Shown here piece after piece: positions 41,119 through 50,509 of a DNA stretch of 64,000 bases. Source of the stretch: an uncultured Lachnospiraceae bacterium (GTDB lineage: Bacteria > Bacillota > Clostridia > Lachnospirales > Lachnospiraceae); NCBI GenBank assembly GCA_900546495.1, contig URDN01000005.1, positions 1 through 64,000 of the forward strand, written 5' to 3'. A program made the translations under genes and the position numbers. How positions within the stretch are numbered: the stretch's first letter is position 1; every line of letters begins with the position of its first letter. The notes beneath the pieces were generated by a model. It did not search any database and had not been told where the DNA came from. It worked only from the letters and a program-made list of their open reading frames with translations.

Positions 41119-42597
41119 CTAAATCTGACCAAGCATGCTGTCATACAGACACTGCCCGTCTGATTTTACAATATGAATCGGCACTTGTAAAGCATTTTCC
41201 AATTCTGTCAATGTCATGTCATCCAAAAATACCTCTTCACCGCTTCGCAGCAGATTGCATGGAAGTAAGAGCATATCACCCAGTTCCTGCCCACTCAACT
41301 GTGCTTTCAGATCCTGTCCGGTCAGTAATCCTGATACCGTAATCATCTCGCCAAAGAAGTCATTTCGAATCTGGTACACGATTACTTTAATGTCCGGATG
41401 CTGCTTCATAAATTTATCTGCCAGCCTGTGAAGCAATCCCGCCGCAGATTTTCCAGTTGCAACAGAAACCGTCCGGCAATAGTTTGTATTCCCTGCTTCC
41501 GACTCATCCAGACTTTGCTCTTTATTGCTTCCAGTATCATCTGTTTCTCCCAGATCCGGTTCCTTCAGACTTTCCTGTTTCATTTTTATGGTTTCAAAAT
41601 TATCTGCTTCTTCCAAATCCATATCCTGATCGGATCCATCTGTCTGTTCTTCCAGTTCATAAGCCAGGCACTCATCAAACTCACTCTCCAGCAACGGGAT
41701 CATGCCGACACCGTTTTCCAACTGAATATATCCGTCATAATTCTCCTCCGGTGGAAATGGCTCTTCTGCCAGCAGATACCATTCATCCGAAGCCTGTACA
41801 AAATGTATGCCGTGTTTTTCGTAACAGATTTTCTGCCATTTATGGATAATTTCCAGCACTTCTTTTGCATCTTCCTTTTCAAAAGGTTTCAACGGATACA
41901 AGCCATCTCTGAATTTCGTCAATCCAACCGGAACAACCGATAAGCTCTGCATATACGGAAGATAATCTGCCAACTCCTTAATGCTTCGTTCCAGTTCTGC
42001 ACCATCATTTACACCTTTACAAAGTACGATCTGCCCATTCATCTCGATCTCACCTTCGTAAAAACGGCGAATTTTATCCAACGCTTCTCCTGCAAAGCGA
42101 TTATGTAACATCTCACAGCGCAATTCCGGATTCATTGTATGCACAGACACGTTGATCGGCGCCAGCTTATACGTAATAATTCGCTCTACATCTTCTTCTT
42201 TCATATTAGTCAGAGTCACATAGTTTCCCTGCAGGAAAGACAATCGTGAATCATCATCTTTAAAATACAGAGTCTCTCTCATATTTGGAGGCATCTGATC
42301 AATAAAGCAAAAAATACATTTATTGTAACAGGATTTATAATCATCCATCAGACCGTTTTCAAAAACGATCCCTGGATCCTCATAATAATCTTTCTCTATC
42401 TCCAGTTCCCATTCTTCTCCGTTTGGTTTACGAATCAGTAGGGTCAATAGCACATCGTTAATCAGAAAATGATAATCAAAAACATCCTGAATCGCCTTTC
42501 CGTTCACTTCCAGCAGAATATCACCCGATTCGATTCCCATCTCTTCCGCAATACTTCCCGGTTCGACGCTGTCGATTTTATGTTCTTTTAATTTCAT
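41119..42597 (-). CDS. DUF512 family radical SAM-like protein with PDZ (492 aa)
   Basis: An N-terminal PDZ-like part (SVEPGSIAEEMGIESGDILLEV, residues 9-30) is followed by a radical SAM-like core with cysteines in CYNKCIFCFIDQMPPNMR and the C-terminal DUF512 domain. Between the core and the C-terminal part an acidic insertion of about 60 residues (EEQTDGSDQDMDLEEADNFE...) makes it longer than the usual 430-450. Function is unknown. AAGGA precedes the ATG at 42597. It lies upstream of der on the same strand. Confidence 0.87.
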   Translation of the reverse strand: MKLKEHKIDSVEPGSIAEEMGIESGDILLEVNGKAIQDVFDYHFLINDVLLTLLIRKPNGEEWELEIEKDYYEDPGIVFENGLMDDYKSCYNKCIFCFIDQMPPNMRETLYFKDDDSRLSFLQGNYVTLTNMKEEDVERIITYKLAPINVSVHTMNPELRCEMLHNRFAGEALDKIRRFYEGEIEMNGQIVLCKGVNDGAELERSIKELADYLPYMQSLSVVPVGLTKFRDGLYPLKPFEKEDAKEVLEIIHKWQKICYEKHGIHFVQASDEWYLLAEEPFPPEENYDGYIQLENGVGMIPLLESEFDECLAYELEEQTDGSDQDMDLEEADNFETIKMKQESLKEPDLGETDDTGSNKEQSLDESEAGNTNYCRTVSVATGKSAAGLLHRLADKFMKQHPDIKVIVYQIRNDFFGEMITVSGLLTGQDLKAQLSGQELGDMLLLPCNLLRSGEEVFLDDMTLTELENALQVPIHIVKSDGQCLYDSMLGQI

Positions 42598-42676
42598 CTA
42601 TTTCATCCTTTCGTTCTGTACCATTGTACCCAATTTACGAAATAACATCAACCTTTTTTATTTTTGTAAATCACAA

Positions 42677-42708
42677 AAGAGGTGTGCCACAAAAGTGACA
42701 CACCTCTT
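42677..42708 (-). terminator. terminator of the PFOR gene
   Basis: AAGAGGTGTGCCAC and its partner pair in a 14-bp stem with one mismatch; on the minus strand it is followed by TTGTGATTT. Confidence 0.7.
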
Positions 42709-42743
42709 ATAACAATTCCTAGTGTTTACAAAGACAGGATATC

Positions 42744-45700
42744 TTACTCCTCTGTACCGTAAAGTTTTACGAGTTTGTTCAGGTAAGCATATCTTGCTTT
42801 TGCATTTTCCTCAGATTTCTCGAAGAGACGATCTGCTTTCTCCGGATCCTGTCTTACAAGAGCATTGTAACGAACCTCACCGTTTAAGAATGCTTTGTAA
42901 TCTCCGCTTGGAGCTTTGCTGTCAAGAGTGAATGCATTCTTTCCTTCAGCAGCCAGAGCCGGATTGAAACGGAAGTTGTTCCAGTAACCTACTGCTACAG
43001 CATTCTTCTCTTCTGTCTGTGCTTTGCTCATACCAATCTTGATACCATGGTTGATACATGGAGCGTATGCGATGATCAGAGATGGTCCCGGATATGCCTC
43101 AGCCTCAGCGATTGCTTTCACACACTGATTCATATCAGCACCCATAGCAATCTGTGCTACGTATACATAACCATAGCTCATTGCAATGGAAGCAAGGTCT
43201 TTTTTCTTAACATCTTTACCACCTGCTGCGAACTGAGCGATTGCACCGATGTTTGTAGATTTAGAAGACTGTCCACCTGTATTGGAATATACCTCAGTAT
43301 CAAATACCATTACGTTGATATCTTTACCACTTGCAAGGATATGGTCTACACCACCGAATCCGATATCGTAAGCCCATCCGTCACCACCGAATACCCACTG
43401 GGATTTCTTTCCAAGGAAGTCTTTCTGTGCAAGGATTTCCTGAGCTTTGTCACATCCGCATGCCTCTAAAGCTTTGATGAGCTTGTCTGTAGCAGGTCCG
43501 TTTGTAACGCCACATCCGTAAGTATCTAACCATTCCTGACCGGCAGCTTTTACATCTTCATTTGTTCCGTTAGCAACAACATCTTCTACTTTCTCTTTTA
43601 ATGCACCTCTTAATGCATTGTTTGCGAGAAGCATACCATAACCAAACTCTGCAGCATCCTCAAACAGGGAGTTTGACCAAGCCGGTCCTTTTCCTTCCGG
43701 AGTTACTGTGTATGGTGTGGACGGTGAAGAGTTACCCCAGATAGAGGAGCATCCTGTTGCGTTTGCAATGTACATTCTGTCACCGAATAACTGAGTGATC
43801 AGTTTTGCGTATGGTGTCTCACCACAACCAGCACAAGCACCTGAGAACTCAAGCAGTGGCTGTTTGAACTGAGATCCTTTTACGGAATTCTCTTTGAATT
43901 TAGCAATAACTTCTGCTTTATCCGGAACAGTTACACCATAATCGAAGTATGCCTGCTCTGCCTCATTAGCCTCGAAGTTCTGCATTGTGATTGCCTGAAT
44001 CTTATCCGGGCAAACGTTTACACAGGAACCACATCCGGTACAATCGTATGCGGAAATTGTGATAGCAAATTTGTATCCCGGCATTCCTGTCATATCTTTG
44101 TACTGCATTCCTTCCGGAGCTGCAGCTGCCTCAGCCTCAGTCATAGCAACCGGACGGATTGCTGCGTGCGGGCAGACATAAGAACACTGGTTACACTGGA
44201 TACATTTATTTGCATCCCATACCGGAACGTCTACTGCCACACCACGTTTCTCATAAGCGGATGTACCAGAAGGTGTGGAACCATCTACATAATCCTTGAA
44301 TGCAGATACCGGTAATGTATTACCCATCTGAGCATTGATCTTCTTCTGAATGTTGTTTACGAAATCAACTGCATCCTGACGAGTGCCTGTTACTGCTGCA
44401 CCTGTAAGGCTCTCCTCTCCAGCTGTCTTCCAGCTTTCCGGAACTTCGATCTTAACAACGTGCTTAGCACCGGCATCAATTGCATCGTAGTTCATCTGTA
44501 CGATCTTATCACCTTTTTTACCATAAGTAGCTTTTGCAGCTGCTTTCATCAGTTCGTTTGCTTTGTCAGCCGGAATGATGTTGGAAAGTGCAAAGAATGC
44601 AGACTGAAGTACTGTATTGATACGTCCGCCAAGTCCGATTTCTTTACCGATCTTGATACCGTCAATTGTGTAGAACTGAATGTCGTTCTCAGCAATGTAA
44701 CGTTTTACCTGTCCCGGAAGATGTTCTTCCAGTCCTGCCATATCCCATGAGCAGTTCAAAAGGAATGTTCCACCCGGAACCAGATCCTGAACCATGTTAT
44801 ATTTGTGGATATAAGCCGGGCAGTGGCACGCTACAAAGTTTGCTTTGTTGATCAGATATGTGGAACGAATCGGATCTTTACCAAAACGTAAGTGGGAAAT
44901 TGTTACACCACCTGATTTTTTGGAGTCATAATCAAAGTAAGCCTGAGCATACATATCAGTATTATCACCGATGATCTTGATGGAGTTCTTATTAGCACCT
45001 ACAGTACCATCTGCTCCAAGTCCCCAGAACTTGCAGTTGATTGTTGTAGCCGGAGTTGTAACCGGATGCTCTGTAACCTCCAGAGAAAGGTTTGTAACAT
45101 CATCAACGATACCGATTGTGAATTTCTCTTTTTCTGTATTGTTGTAAACAGCAATGATCTGTCCAGGTGTTGTATCTTTGGAACCAAGTCCGTAACGTCC
45201 TGTGAAGATCGGTGTCTGATCAAATTTTGTATTCTTTAATGCAGCAACTACATCAAGGTAAAGCGGCTCGCCCATAGCACCCGGCTCTTTTGTTCTGTCA
45301 AGAACGATAAGCTGTTTTACAGTATCCGGGATAGCGTTAACCAGAGCTTCTGCGGAGAACGGTCTGTACAGACGTACTTTTACAAGACCTACTTTCTCAC
45401 CTTTTGCCATCAGATAATCGATTGTCTCATCGATTGTCTCACAAACAGAACCCATAGCGATGATAACTTTCTCAGCATCCTCTGCACCATAGTAGTTGAA
45501 TAATTTATAGTTTGTACCAAGTTTCTCATTAACTTTGTCCATGTACTCCTGAACAATTGCAGGCATATCATCATAAGTCTGGTTGCATGCCTCTCTTGCC
45601 TGGAAGAAGATATCCGGATTCTGTGCGGAACCCATCTGACATGGATGATTTGGATTTAATGCACTCTGACGGTAAGCGTTGATTGCATCAAGATCTACCA

Positions 45701-46280
45701 TATCTTTCAGATCTTCATAATCCCATGTCTCAATTTTCTGGATTTCATGAGATGTACGGAAACCATCGAAGAAGTTAATGAATGGAAGTCTTCCTTTGAT
45801 TGCGGAGCAATGAGCAACCGGTGTCAGATCCATAACTTCCTGAACGCTGGACTCACAAAGCATTGCGCATCCAGTCTGACGACAGGCGTAAACATCAGAG
45901 TGATCACCGAAGATACATAATGCATGGCTTGCAAGTGTACGTGCGGATACGTTGAATACGCCCGGTAATCTCTCACCAGCGATTTTATAAAGGTTTGGAA
46001 TCATCAGAAGAAGACCCTGAGATGCTGTATAAGTAGTTGTCAGAGCACCTGCTGCCAGAGAGCCGTGTACAGTACCTGCTGCACCTGCCTCAGACTGCAT
46101 CTCTGTTACTTTTACAGTCTGTCCGAAGATATTTTTTCTTCCCTGTGTTGCCCACTCATCTGTAGCTTCTGCCATTACAGATGACGGAGTGATCGGATAG
46201 ATAGCTGCAACATCTGTGTATGCATATGATGCATGAGCTGCTGCATGGTTACCATCCATGGTTTTCATAGAACGTTTCAT
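42744..46280 (-). CDS. nifJ: pyruvate:ferredoxin (flavodoxin) oxidoreductase (1178 aa)
   Basis: This is a single-chain PFOR that oxidises pyruvate and CoA to acetyl-CoA, CO2 and reduced ferredoxin. It has the N-terminal pyrimidine-binding region (YPITPSSVMAEATDEW), the EKR-linked middle, two ferredoxin clusters (CIQCNQCSYVCPHAA and CTGCGSCVNVCPDKI) and the TPP domain (CAGCGETPYAKLI, NATGCSSIWG, GGDGWAYDIG). The ATG at 46280 has AGGAGG seven bases upstream. A perfect Rex-type palindrome lies in its leader, so redox (NADH/NAD+) control is likely. It supplies the low-potential electrons that the 10.6-16.8 kb operon would need. Confidence 0.97.
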   Translation of the reverse strand: MKRSMKTMDGNHAAAHASYAYTDVAAIYPITPSSVMAEATDEWATQGRKNIFGQTVKVTEMQSEAGAAGTVHGSLAAGALTTTYTASQGLLLMIPNLYKIAGERLPGVFNVSARTLASHALCIFGDHSDVYACRQTGCAMLCESSVQEVMDLTPVAHCSAIKGRLPFINFFDGFRTSHEIQKIETWDYEDLKDMVDLDAINAYRQSALNPNHPCQMGSAQNPDIFFQAREACNQTYDDMPAIVQEYMDKVNEKLGTNYKLFNYYGAEDAEKVIIAMGSVCETIDETIDYLMAKGEKVGLVKVRLYRPFSAEALVNAIPDTVKQLIVLDRTKEPGAMGEPLYLDVVAALKNTKFDQTPIFTGRYGLGSKDTTPGQIIAVYNNTEKEKFTIGIVDDVTNLSLEVTEHPVTTPATTINCKFWGLGADGTVGANKNSIKIIGDNTDMYAQAYFDYDSKKSGGVTISHLRFGKDPIRSTYLINKANFVACHCPAYIHKYNMVQDLVPGGTFLLNCSWDMAGLEEHLPGQVKRYIAENDIQFYTIDGIKIGKEIGLGGRINTVLQSAFFALSNIIPADKANELMKAAAKATYGKKGDKIVQMNYDAIDAGAKHVVKIEVPESWKTAGEESLTGAAVTGTRQDAVDFVNNIQKKINAQMGNTLPVSAFKDYVDGSTPSGTSAYEKRGVAVDVPVWDANKCIQCNQCSYVCPHAAIRPVAMTEAEAAAAPEGMQYKDMTGMPGYKFAITISAYDCTGCGSCVNVCPDKIQAITMQNFEANEAEQAYFDYGVTVPDKAEVIAKFKENSVKGSQFKQPLLEFSGACAGCGETPYAKLITQLFGDRMYIANATGCSSIWGNSSPSTPYTVTPEGKGPAWSNSLFEDAAEFGYGMLLANNALRGALKEKVEDVVANGTNEDVKAAGQEWLDTYGCGVTNGPATDKLIKALEACGCDKAQEILAQKDFLGKKSQWVFGGDGWAYDIGFGGVDHILASGKDINVMVFDTEVYSNTGGQSSKSTNIGAIAQFAAGGKDVKKKDLASIAMSYGYVYVAQIAMGADMNQCVKAIAEAEAYPGPSLIIAYAPCINHGIKIGMSKAQTEEKNAVAVGYWNNFRFNPALAAEGKNAFTLDSKAPSGDYKAFLNGEVRYNALVRQDPEKADRLFEKSEENAKARYAYLNKLVKLYGTEE

Positions 46281-46312
46281 TTCCATTCCTCCTAAATTCT
46301 TTTGATTTAGTT

Positions 46313-46330
46313 TTGTTAATTGATTAACAA
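46313..46330. promoter_or_regulatory. Rex-type operator
   Basis: TTGTTAATTGATTAACAA is an exact match to the clostridial Rex pattern TTGTTAAN4TTAACAA. It lies 33 bases before the PFOR start codon and about 45 bases after the promoter -10, where a bound repressor would block transcription. The Rex site logic is known from other Firmicutes; Rex itself is not in the window. Confidence 0.75.
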
Positions 46331-46374
46331 TGCTTTACCCTTATCTTACAATAATTTCACAAAAAAGCAACATC

Positions 46375-46403
46375 AGTATACCTCAAAATTGTACAAATTT
46401 CAA
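46375..46403 (-). promoter_or_regulatory. sigma-A promoter of PFOR
   Basis: On the minus strand TTGAAA (46403-46398), 17 bases, TATACT (46380-46375). A 10-bp inverted repeat CAAAATTGTA/TACAATTTTG (46384-46393 and 46404-46413) overlaps the -35 and may be an additional operator. Confidence 0.7.
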
Positions 46404-46610
46404 TACAATTTTGTTTTTTTCTGCGTTCACTTTTGTGACAACGTTACAAGTTTACCGGAAACCACCCCGGTTCTTCCAACGTGATAACCATATTGTAACC
46501 CACTTTATTGTTTAAAACAAGAACTCTGTGCGTATAATATTGCATACAATCTTATCAATCAACTTATTCATGTCTATCTTGAATCTCTTTCACTTAAAAT
46601 CATAAACAGT

Positions 46611-46635
46611 AAAACGGACATTCGCAATCCGCTTT
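46611..46635. repeat. fragment of the dispersed hairpin
   Basis: It matches the outer stem-loop of the 160-bp element with one change in the left arm (AAAACGGA) and an intact right arm (TCCGCTTT). Only this part and a few following bases are shared. Confidence 0.6.
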
Positions 46636-46716
46636 CGCTGACAAAAATCTGCCGCAAAATGCCACGATTTCTTTTTGCATTGCAAAGTAAAAATCATCCT
46701 TCCAATCATGTTTTCC

Positions 46717-46745
46717 TTGCTTTTATATACAATCTTGTGTACAAT
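46717..46745 (+). promoter_or_regulatory. sigma-A promoter of the ABC-F gene
   Basis: TTGCTT (46717-46722), 17 bases, TACAAT (46740-46745), 63 bases before the start codon. Confidence 0.55.
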
Positions 46746-46807
46746 ACCAGAGGTAAATTATTAGAAACAAAACACATATATAATAAAGAAGTCAAGGAGA
46801 ACAATTT

Positions 46808-48448
46808 ATGATCAGTGCAAATAATGTAACCTTACGAATTGGTAAAAAAGCGTTGTTTGAAGATGTAAATATCAAATTTACAGAGGGCAACTGCTACGGT
46901 CTGATCGGTGCCAACGGTGCCGGAAAATCAACATTTTTAAAGATTTTAAGCGGACAGCTCGAACCTACAAACGGCGATATTTCCATCACTGCCGGCCAGA
47001 GACTTTCTTTTCTGCAGCAGGATCACTTCAAATACGATGCTTATACTGTACTTGATACTGTTATTATGGGAAACAAACGTCTGTATGAGATTATGAAAGA
47101 AAAAGATGCCATTTACATGAAAGAAGATTTCACAGACGAAGACGGTATCCGCGCCAGTGAACTTGAGGCAGAATTTGCTGATATGGACGGTTGGAACGCA
47201 GAATCCGATGCAGCTACTATGCTGAATGGTCTTGGAATCGACACAGAATTCCATTACGCTACCATGGGAGATCTGCCAGGTCCTATGAAAGTAAAAGTCC
47301 TGCTTGCACAGGCATTATTCGGGAATCCGGATATTCTTCTTCTGGATGAGCCGACCAACAACTTAGATCTCGATGCCATTGCATGGTTGGAAGAATTCCT
47401 GATCAATTTTGAAAATACAGTCATTGTAGTATCCCATGACCGTTATTTTTTAAACAAAGTTTGTACTCATATCGCTGATATCGATTATGCAAAAATTCAG
47501 CTTTATGCCGGAAACTACGATTTCTGGTATGAATCCAGCCAGTTGATGGTAAAACAGATGAAAGAGGCAAATAAAAAGAAAGAGGAAAAAATCAAAGAAT
47601 TGCAGGAGTTCATCTCCCGATTCTCTGCAAACGCTTCCAAATCCAAACAGGCTACTTCCAGAAAGAAAGCTCTGGAGAAAATTCAGTTGGATGAGATCAA
47701 ACCTTCCAGCCGTAAATATCCATACATCGACTTCCGTCCATCCCGCGAGATCGGTAATGAAGTACTTCTGGTAGAAGGATTAAGCAAAACCATTGACGGT
47801 GTAAAAGTTCTGGATAACGTATCTTTTATCGTAAACCGTGAGGATAAAATTGCTTTTGTTGGAAGTAACGAACTTGCTAAAACTACTTTATTTAAGATCA
47901 TCACAGGAGAAATGGAGCCGGATGAAGGAACTTTCAAATGGGGTGTAACCACAAGCCAGTCTTACTTTCCAAAAGATAACACAAAAATCTTTGATACTGA
48001 TCTGATCATCGTAGACTGGCTGACACAGTTCTCCGAGATCAAAGATGCAACTTACGTTCGCGGATTCCTTGGACGTATGCTCTTCCCAGGTGAAGATGGT
48101 GTTAAAAAAATGCGCGTACTCTCCGGCGGTGAGAAAGTTCGTGTACTCTTCTCCCGTATGATGATCGAAGCGTCTAATGTACTGATCCTGGATGAGCCGA
48201 CTGACCACTTGGATATGGAGTCCATTACCGCATTGAACAATGGTCTGATCAAATTCCCGGGTGTACTGCTTTTCGCTTCCCGCGATCATCAGATTGTACA
48301 GACAACAGCTAACCGTATTATTGAGTTTATGCCAAACGGTTCTATTATCGACAAGATTACCACATACGATGAATATCTGGAAAGCGATGAGATGGCCAGA
48401 AAACGTTCCGTGTATACAATGGCATCTTCTGACGAAGAAGATAATTAA
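46808..48448 (+). CDS. ABC-F family ATPase with an asymmetric second site (546 aa)
   Basis: This protein has two nucleotide-binding domains joined by a Lys/Glu-rich linker (KKKEEKIKELQEFI) and no membrane helices; ABC-F proteins act on the ribosome. Domain 1 has an intact Walker A (GANGAGKS, residues 34-41), Walker B and H-loop (SHDR) but its signature reads LPGPM (156-160) instead of LSGGE. Domain 2 has an intact LSGGE but its Walker A is GSNELAKT (352-359) and its switch His is replaced (SRDHQ, 491-495). All three changes fall in the same composite site. It resembles the YkpA/YbiT branch. AAGGAG lies before the ATG. Confidence 0.88.
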   Translation: MISANNVTLRIGKKALFEDVNIKFTEGNCYGLIGANGAGKSTFLKILSGQLEPTNGDISITAGQRLSFLQQDHFKYDAYTVLDTVIMGNKRLYEIMKEKDAIYMKEDFTDEDGIRASELEAEFADMDGWNAESDAATMLNGLGIDTEFHYATMGDLPGPMKVKVLLAQALFGNPDILLLDEPTNNLDLDAIAWLEEFLINFENTVIVVSHDRYFLNKVCTHIADIDYAKIQLYAGNYDFWYESSQLMVKQMKEANKKKEEKIKELQEFISRFSANASKSKQATSRKKALEKIQLDEIKPSSRKYPYIDFRPSREIGNEVLLVEGLSKTIDGVKVLDNVSFIVNREDKIAFVGSNELAKTTLFKIITGEMEPDEGTFKWGVTTSQSYFPKDNTKIFDTDLIIVDWLTQFSEIKDATYVRGFLGRMLFPGEDGVKKMRVLSGGEKVRVLFSRMMIEASNVLILDEPTDHLDMESITALNNGLIKFPGVLLFASRDHQIVQTTANRIIEFMPNGSIIDKITTYDEYLESDEMARKRSVYTMASSDEEDN

Positions 48449-48514
48449 ATTCGCGTTTCAGATAGCTTAAAATTAACGGCTATATCTTAGTATTATAAAA
48501 GCGGACTCAGACAA

Positions 48515-48585
48515 TTTTTTCTACTAATTAACAATCATGAAAAATTGCTCTGTGCCCGCTATTTATGTATATATTTTTTAATTAT
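48515..48585. terminator. bidirectional terminator
   Basis: An imperfect long stem (AGCGG...CAATTTTT with AAAAATTG...CCGCT, within about 48500-48565) lies between the convergent ABC-F and GGDEF genes and has T and A runs on both sides. The exact ends are uncertain. Confidence 0.45.
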
Positions 48586-48663
48586 ATAGACTAATAATCA
48601 CTCCTAAAATAATTGCCGGAGTTCTTAATTTACACCAAAGCATACAATTGACAGCCACGAAAG

Positions 48664-50115
48664 TCACAGATCCGAGTAAATCGTCGCGCTGTATCCCTGC
48701 TTCTTTTTACTCTCATACATTGCTTTGTCTGCATTTCTGTACAACTGATCGAAAGAAATATTTTCTGCGCCGTCGTAGAAACATGCACCTAAGCTGATTT
48801 CTACACGTTTTCCCTGCATCTCCGGAATAGCAATCTGTCCAATATTTTCAAAAAGTCTCTCAAAGAACTTCTCTGCTGACGATTGTTCCAGCATACCCGG
48901 CATAAAAATTGCGAATTCATCACCTCCCAGGCGTAGCAAAATATCGTTTTCCCGGCAGGATTTCTGTAAACTCTCTGCAACGGCGATGATAACGTCGTCG
49001 CCTACGGTGTGACCATATGTATCGTTTACCGCCTTGAATTTATCACAGTCAAGCAGGCAGAGCAAACCACCTGTTCTGTCCTGTAAAAACTCTACAATCC
49101 TTCTTTCGCCACTTCCGCGGTTACATAATCCTGTCATCAGATCCGTCTGCGCCAGATACAACAGGCGGTTCTCTCGCTTTTTCTCTTCATCGATAGACTC
49201 AATACAATAAAGCACATGTAAAAGTCTTCCCTCTTCATCATAATCTACAGGGATAAATCTGCTGCGGCACCAACATCTTCGTTTATCTATAAATTCATGT
49301 ATGATACTGGTTTTTCTGTGGAGCCGTTTTTCCACCGTACCGAGATTTATAAACTCCAAAGTTTCCTCAAGATAAGGCTCTATGCATATTTTGTCTGCAA
49401 TGCGTCTGATATGTCCACAAAAATCATCCCAGATCTCGTATTTTCCTACTTTTCTTACCGCTGTTTCCATATATCTGTCAAACTGCGATGATATCTTTAC
49501 AATATGATATCTGCCAGTCTGCACATTAATATAATACATAGATTCGTAAATCTTTGAAAGCGCGGAATAACTGCTGAGCTTTGCCAGTTTATTCGCCTTT
49601 CTAAAGGAATTACGCATTTTCAAAAGTGAAGTGAGAAGCGTTCCGATCATATCCAGAAAAGAGGTAAGTGCCCTGTAATCACTTCTTGGAGGATTATCCA
49701 CACCAAAAAATCCCCTGATCTCATCTTTATAATATAAAGGGCATACCACTACATTTTTTACATTTTGTGCCCTTAACATTTCATAGGATGTACGATGCTC
49801 TTCCTTGAGTTCTTCCACATCGGTGATGATCACACTTTCCCCTCTGGCAAATGTTTCATACCACCAGTCTATGATATCCATATCTACCTTCTGTAATTCA
49901 TCGATTGCAGGAATGATCCCATCCGCACACCATTCATAGGTATTGTCTGTGGCATGCCGTTCCTCACAATCCTCAAAAATATATATTCTGTCAGAGCCGA
50001 TATGTTTTCCAAAAAAGCCGATAAATTCGTTGATCTGCTCATCTGGTGTATCGTAATTAAGCGCTGATCTGAGTGCTTCATTTATAACCAGCTCATATTT
50101 CATGATTGTTTTCAT
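48664..50115 (-). CDS. GGDEF diguanylate cyclase with GAF-like sensor (483 aa)
   Basis: The C-terminal 165 residues are a GGDEF domain with an intact active site (RLGGDEFAIFMPG) and CDKFKAVNDTYGHTVGDD. The N-terminal 170 residues resemble a GAF sensor (RIYIFEDCEERHATDNTYEWC, VVCPLYYKDEIRGFFGVD) and the middle about 190-300 a second, less clear domain. It should make cyclic di-GMP from GTP; no I-site RXXD is obvious just before GGDEF. The ATG at 50115 lacks a strong purine site. The gene stands alone. Confidence 0.88.
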   Translation of the reverse strand: MKTIMKYELVINEALRSALNYDTPDEQINEFIGFFGKHIGSDRIYIFEDCEERHATDNTYEWCADGIIPAIDELQKVDMDIIDWWYETFARGESVIITDVEELKEEHRTSYEMLRAQNVKNVVVCPLYYKDEIRGFFGVDNPPRSDYRALTSFLDMIGTLLTSLLKMRNSFRKANKLAKLSSYSALSKIYESMYYINVQTGRYHIVKISSQFDRYMETAVRKVGKYEIWDDFCGHIRRIADKICIEPYLEETLEFINLGTVEKRLHRKTSIIHEFIDKRRCWCRSRFIPVDYDEEGRLLHVLYCIESIDEEKKRENRLLYLAQTDLMTGLCNRGSGERRIVEFLQDRTGGLLCLLDCDKFKAVNDTYGHTVGDDVIIAVAESLQKSCRENDILLRLGGDEFAIFMPGMLEQSSAEKFFERLFENIGQIAIPEMQGKRVEISLGACFYDGAENISFDQLYRNADKAMYESKKKQGYSATIYSDL

Positions 50116-50238
50116 TTGTATTTATCCCTTTGTATGTTTTTCGGCATCCGCTGTAAAACATTTATTTTATAATAATCAACCATATATACAGTGTCAACTA
50201 GAGATGAATATTGTTTTTGTTTAATAATTTCATATTTT

Positions 50239-50373
50239 TTACTGAAAAAAGAGGAACAATAATCCCGATTCCACGTACTCACATGAACCCGGGATTGTTC
50301 TATAAGTTGTAACATCTTCAAGCAATGCTTTGCTTTTCCTGCCGGAAGAACTATTACTCTCTCTAAACTCCAT
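50239..50373 (-). CDS. candidate 44-aa peptide with terminator in its 3' end
   Basis: An ATG at 50373 with GAGG seven bases upstream opens 44 codons (MEFRESNSSSGRKSKALLED..., TIPGSCEYVESGLLFLFF) and stops at 50239. The last 15 codons also fold as an intrinsic terminator stem (GAACAATCCCG and CGGGATTATTGTTC). It has one Cys and a hydrophobic end. It could be a small peptide gene or an RNA gene with a chance open frame. It sits between the Cof-type gene and the GGDEF gene. Confidence 0.4.
   Translation of the reverse strand: MEFRESNSSSGRKSKALLEDVTTYRTIPGSCEYVESGLLFLFFQ
50248..50300 (-). terminator. intrinsic terminator
   Basis: On the minus strand GAACAATCCCG and CGGGATTATTGTTC pair and are followed by CTCTTTTTTC. 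It ends transcripts from the small unit at 50239-50400. Confidence 0.7.
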
Positions 50374-50410
50374 GATAAACCTCAGTTTTGTACAAACTTA
50401 AATTACTAAA

Positions 50411-50463
50411 AAATCGAAGAATGCTTCCACAATAACCATCAAAATGGAAGAATTCTTCGATTT
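50411..50463 (-). terminator. terminator of the Cof-type HAD gene
   Basis: AAATCGAAGAAT (50411-50422) and ATTCTTCGATTT (50452-50463) are exact inverses, with further pairing of CTTCCA/TGGAAG inside. On the minus strand TTTTTTAG follows. Confidence 0.75.
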
Positions 50464-50509
50464 CGTATTAGTTTCTAAAATATATTAATTTTTCTCAAAA
50501 AGAATTCCA

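Larger units (their letters stand above)
46281..46807. other. divergent promoter region of PFOR and the ABC-F gene
   Basis: No gene is visible. It holds the Rex-type site (46313-46330), the PFOR promoter (46375-46403), an inverted repeat over its -35 (46384-46413), a fragment of the dispersed hairpin (46611-46635) and the ABC-F promoter (46717-46745). Confidence 0.6.

Noticed and set aside
46433..46449. Second Rex-type site (TTGTGACAACGTTACAA)
   Set aside because: The spacing between half-sites is one base short and two positions break symmetry, so it is too weak to call.
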